Source: Ruegeria conchae (GTDB taxonomy: Bacteria; Pseudomonadota; Alphaproteobacteria; Rhodobacterales; Rhodobacteraceae). From it: a stretch of DNA of 64,000 nucleotides. Position 1 is the stretch's first letter; the number at the start of each line of letters is the position of its first letter. The stretch lies in assembly GCF_000192475.1 (NCBI RefSeq), contig NZ_AEYW01000014.1, forward strand, positions 124,001 through 188,000, read 5' to 3'. Shown in pieces: positions 62,226 to 64,000 of the stretch. A program made the translations under genes and the position numbers. The notes beneath the pieces were generated by a model, which saw nothing but the letters and a program-made list of their open reading frames with translations, was not told the DNA's origin and made no database searches.

Positions 62226-63218
62226 TTAATTCACTCGCGCGCCGGACGCGTCAAAATACAAAGGGTTGTGGGGGCGGATTTTTATAACTTTTCCAGATGG
62301 ATAATCCTGATGGACATCAATCAAGGTCACAACCGGGTGATCGTTTAAGTCCAGGTGCAACCGCGTTTGATCCCCCAGATGCTCAGCACGTATGACACGC
62401 GCTTCACTGCCTTCGCCTTCAATGATGTTTTCCGGGCGTAGGCCAATCTGCGGGCCTTTGTGATCGCCTTCGAACAACCCGGACGGCAGGATATTTATCC
62501 GCGGCAGACCCAATCGGCTGGCTACGTAAACACTGCCCGGGTTTTCATAAATGTCCCGCGGTGTTCCGTACTGAACCAACCGGCCGTTCTCCAAAACGCC
62601 GATATGCGTCGCCATTGTCATGGCTTCGACCTGATCATGGGTCACGTAGAGCAAGGTTGACCCCAGATCGGCCTGAATCCTTTTCAACTCGACCCGCAAA
62701 TCCGCCCGAAGCTTGGCGTCCAAAGAACTGAGCGGTTCATCCATCAGGAAGATTTGGGGATCACGCACCAGCGCTCGTCCAATTGAAACGCGCTGCATTT
62801 CACCGCCAGACAGTTCAGTGGCTTTGTTATCCAGTTTGTGCGGGATCTGGAGAATCTCCGAGACCTCATTAACCTTCCTGGTGATCTCGTCCTCTGGGGT
62901 CTTCAGGATCGGCGACCGCAGAGGGAAGGACAGGTTTTCCCGCACTGTCATATGCGGGTACAGCGAGTATTGCTGGAAGACCATCGCTACATCGCGCTGA
63001 GCGGGAGTGTCTATTCCAACGTCACGCCCGGCTATGTGCACAGTTCCTGAATCCAGTTTCTCGAGTCCGGATATCAATCTCAGCGTCGTTGTTTTTCCCG
63101 CGCCAGTCGGGCCCAACAACACCACAAAGGCACCGTTGGGGATCGTCATCGAGATATCATCCACCGCTTTAAGATTGCCGAAGGACTTTGAGATATTCTC
63201 CAACACGACTTCAGCCAT
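62226..63218 (-). CDS. Sugar ABC ATPase (UgpC/MalK type)
   Basis: This 330-residue ATPase has Walker A GPTGAGKTT, signature LSGGEMQR, Walker B IFLMDEP and THDQ, all canonical, plus a short C-terminal OB domain (IGLRPENIIEGEG). It overlaps the upstream ATPase stop by 8 bp and is followed 11 bp later by dhaK. It should pair with the preceding ATPase as a heterodimer. Confidence 0.9.
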   Translation of the reverse strand: MAEVVLENISKSFGNLKAVDDISMTIPNGAFVVLLGPTGAGKTTTLRLISGLEKLDSGTVHIAGRDVGIDTPAQRDVAMVFQQYSLYPHMTVRENLSFPLRSPILKTPEDEITRKVNEVSEILQIPHKLDNKATELSGGEMQRVSIGRALVRDPQIFLMDEPLSSLDAKLRADLRVELKRIQADLGSTLLYVTHDQVEAMTMATHIGVLENGRLVQYGTPRDIYENPGSVYVASRLGLPRINILPSGLFEGDHKGPQIGLRPENIIEGEGSEARVIRAEHLGDQTRLHLDLNDHPVVTLIDVHQDYPSGKVIKIRPHNPLYFDASGARVN

Positions 63219-64000
63219 TGCTTAGTACCTCGTCGTTCAGAGCGGACCTCAACGCGCGTCCGGTGGATTTTTCAAAAAGGGTTACAGCAGGTGAGCGGAA
63301 CTGTAACCCCACTGACTCGCCGGGATTAACGACTTCGCGTGCATCAATTCGCGCTTTAAGTTCACCGTTCGGGCTTTGCAGTGTAACGATTTGGGTGGTC
63401 CCCAAGTATTCTGCGGCCAAGACTCTGGCCCGGTATTCGCTCCCATCCGACAGAAAAACATGCTCGGGGCGAACGCCAAAAACCAAGTCACCTTCCGCCC
63501 CTTCCATCAGCCTCGGCACGGCTTCGTCATGGCCATTCAGCCGAACCATTTCCGAACCAGGCTCGACCTTTCCCTCAAACGGCAGGAAGTTCATCGAAGG
63601 AGACCCGATAAAATCCGCAACGAACATCGTAGCTGGTTTGTCGTAGATTTCCTGGGGTGTACCGAATTGCTCGATCACAGCGTTGTTCATCACAACGATT
63701 TTGTCGCCCATTTGCATGGCTTCCAACTGATCATGTGTCACGTAAACAGTGGTCGCGCCCATGCGATCATGAAGTGCCCGCAGTTCTTCGGCCATGTGCT
63801 CGCGAAATTCGGCATCCAGGGCACCAAGAGGTTCGTCCATCATGAATGCCTTGGGTTCGCGAACAATCGCGCGTCCAAGCGCTACGCGCTGTCTATCGCC
63901 GCCCGAAAGCCCACCTACTGGGCTATCGAGGATGTCGTTGATCCCCAGAATTCCCGCGACTTCCTCTACTTTGGCTTTGACAGCAGCACGCGGCATGCCC
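63211..64000 (-). CDS. Sugar ABC ATPase, 5' end outside window
   Basis: At least 263 residues remain. The sequence enters the window after Walker A and carries signature LSGGDRQR, Walker B AFMMDEPLGALD and THDQ, then a full TOBE domain (FGVRPEHVFLSDGS). The Met at 63996 is internal, not the start, because Walker A and the Q-loop must lie further right. The permease and receptor genes of this transporter are expected beyond the window. Confidence 0.9.
   Translation of the reverse strand, partial: GMPRAAVKAKVEEVAGILGINDILDSPVGGLSGGDRQRVALGRAIVREPKAFMMDEPLGALDAEFREHMAEELRALHDRMGATTVYVTHDQLEAMQMGDKIVVMNNAVIEQFGTPQEIYDKPATMFVADFIGSPSMNFLPFEGKVEPGSEMVRLNGHDEAVPRLMEGAEGDLVFGVRPEHVFLSDGSEYRARVLAAEYLGTTQIVTLQSPNGELKARIDAREVVNPGESVGLQFRSPAVTLFEKSTGRALRSALNDEVLSNG

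Noticed and set aside
63211..63996. Complete ATPase gene starting at ATG 63996
   Set aside because: Walker A and the Q-loop would be missing; the gene continues beyond the window.

Overview
The window looks like part of an extrachromosomal replicon (plasmid or chromid) of a marine alphaproteobacterium, most likely Rhodobacterales (Roseobacter group). The evidence is a DnaA-like plasmid initiator next to a divergent parAB pair, a TRAP dctBD-dctPQM locus, a rhizobial/roseobacter-type glycerol ABC operon, several sugar and amide ABC operons, and many decayed genes and IS6-type insertion remnants. No rRNA, tRNA or CRISPR array was seen.

Layout. 1-1.4 kb: small minus-strand cluster with a secreted Cys-rich tandem-repeat protein that runs off the left edge, plus two conserved hypotheticals. 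1.9-11.9 kb: regulators (Crp/Fnr, winged-helix/hydrolase fusion, AraC), small redox and detoxification enzymes (AhpD-like, SDR, GFA, ABM), a class III cyclase with TPRs, and several broken genes. 12.1-18.8 kb: an IS6 copy that truncates two genes, a tyrosine recombinase, two parS-like palindromes, parB, parA, iteron-like repeats, the DnaA-like rep gene and an IS6 relic. 19.3-22.9 kb: ABC exporter, glycosyltransferase, and a decayed IS6 element. 22.9-29.2 kb: GntR regulator divergent from a Liv-type transporter with a hydantoin/Asp-Glu racemase. 29.7-31.6 kb: ruins of a semialdehyde dehydrogenase/aminotransferase pair. 32.0-39.7 kb: haloalkane dehalogenase divergent from dctB-dctD-dctP-dctQ-dctM. 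40.0-42.7 kb: a nonsense-broken CoiA-like gene and an M56/BlaI pair. 42.7-48.7 kb: glycerol ABC operon in the order glpV-S-T-P-Q-U. 49.4-56.8 kb: LacI-controlled sugar ABC operon with a GH63-like hydrolase. 57.3-64 kb: two ABC ATPases, dihydroxyacetone kinase, LacI regulator, TIM-barrel epimerase and Gfo/Idh/MocA oxidoreductase; this operon begins beyond the right edge.

How it fits together. The right half is a catabolic island of binding-protein-dependent importers for C4-dicarboxylates (or similar acids), glycerol, an alpha-glycoside-like solute and a polyol or sugar feeding a DHA kinase. All four complete solute-receptor genes are followed by a strong intercistronic hairpin. The left half carries maintenance functions and is rich in gene debris. 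The clearest unusual signals are complementary degenerate motifs in the two glycerol-transporter ATPases, a DctD-like regulator with no GAFTGA loop, a periplasmic repeat-like domain inserted in a MalF-type permease, paired parS-like palindromes, and the tandem WxCxRGY repeat protein.
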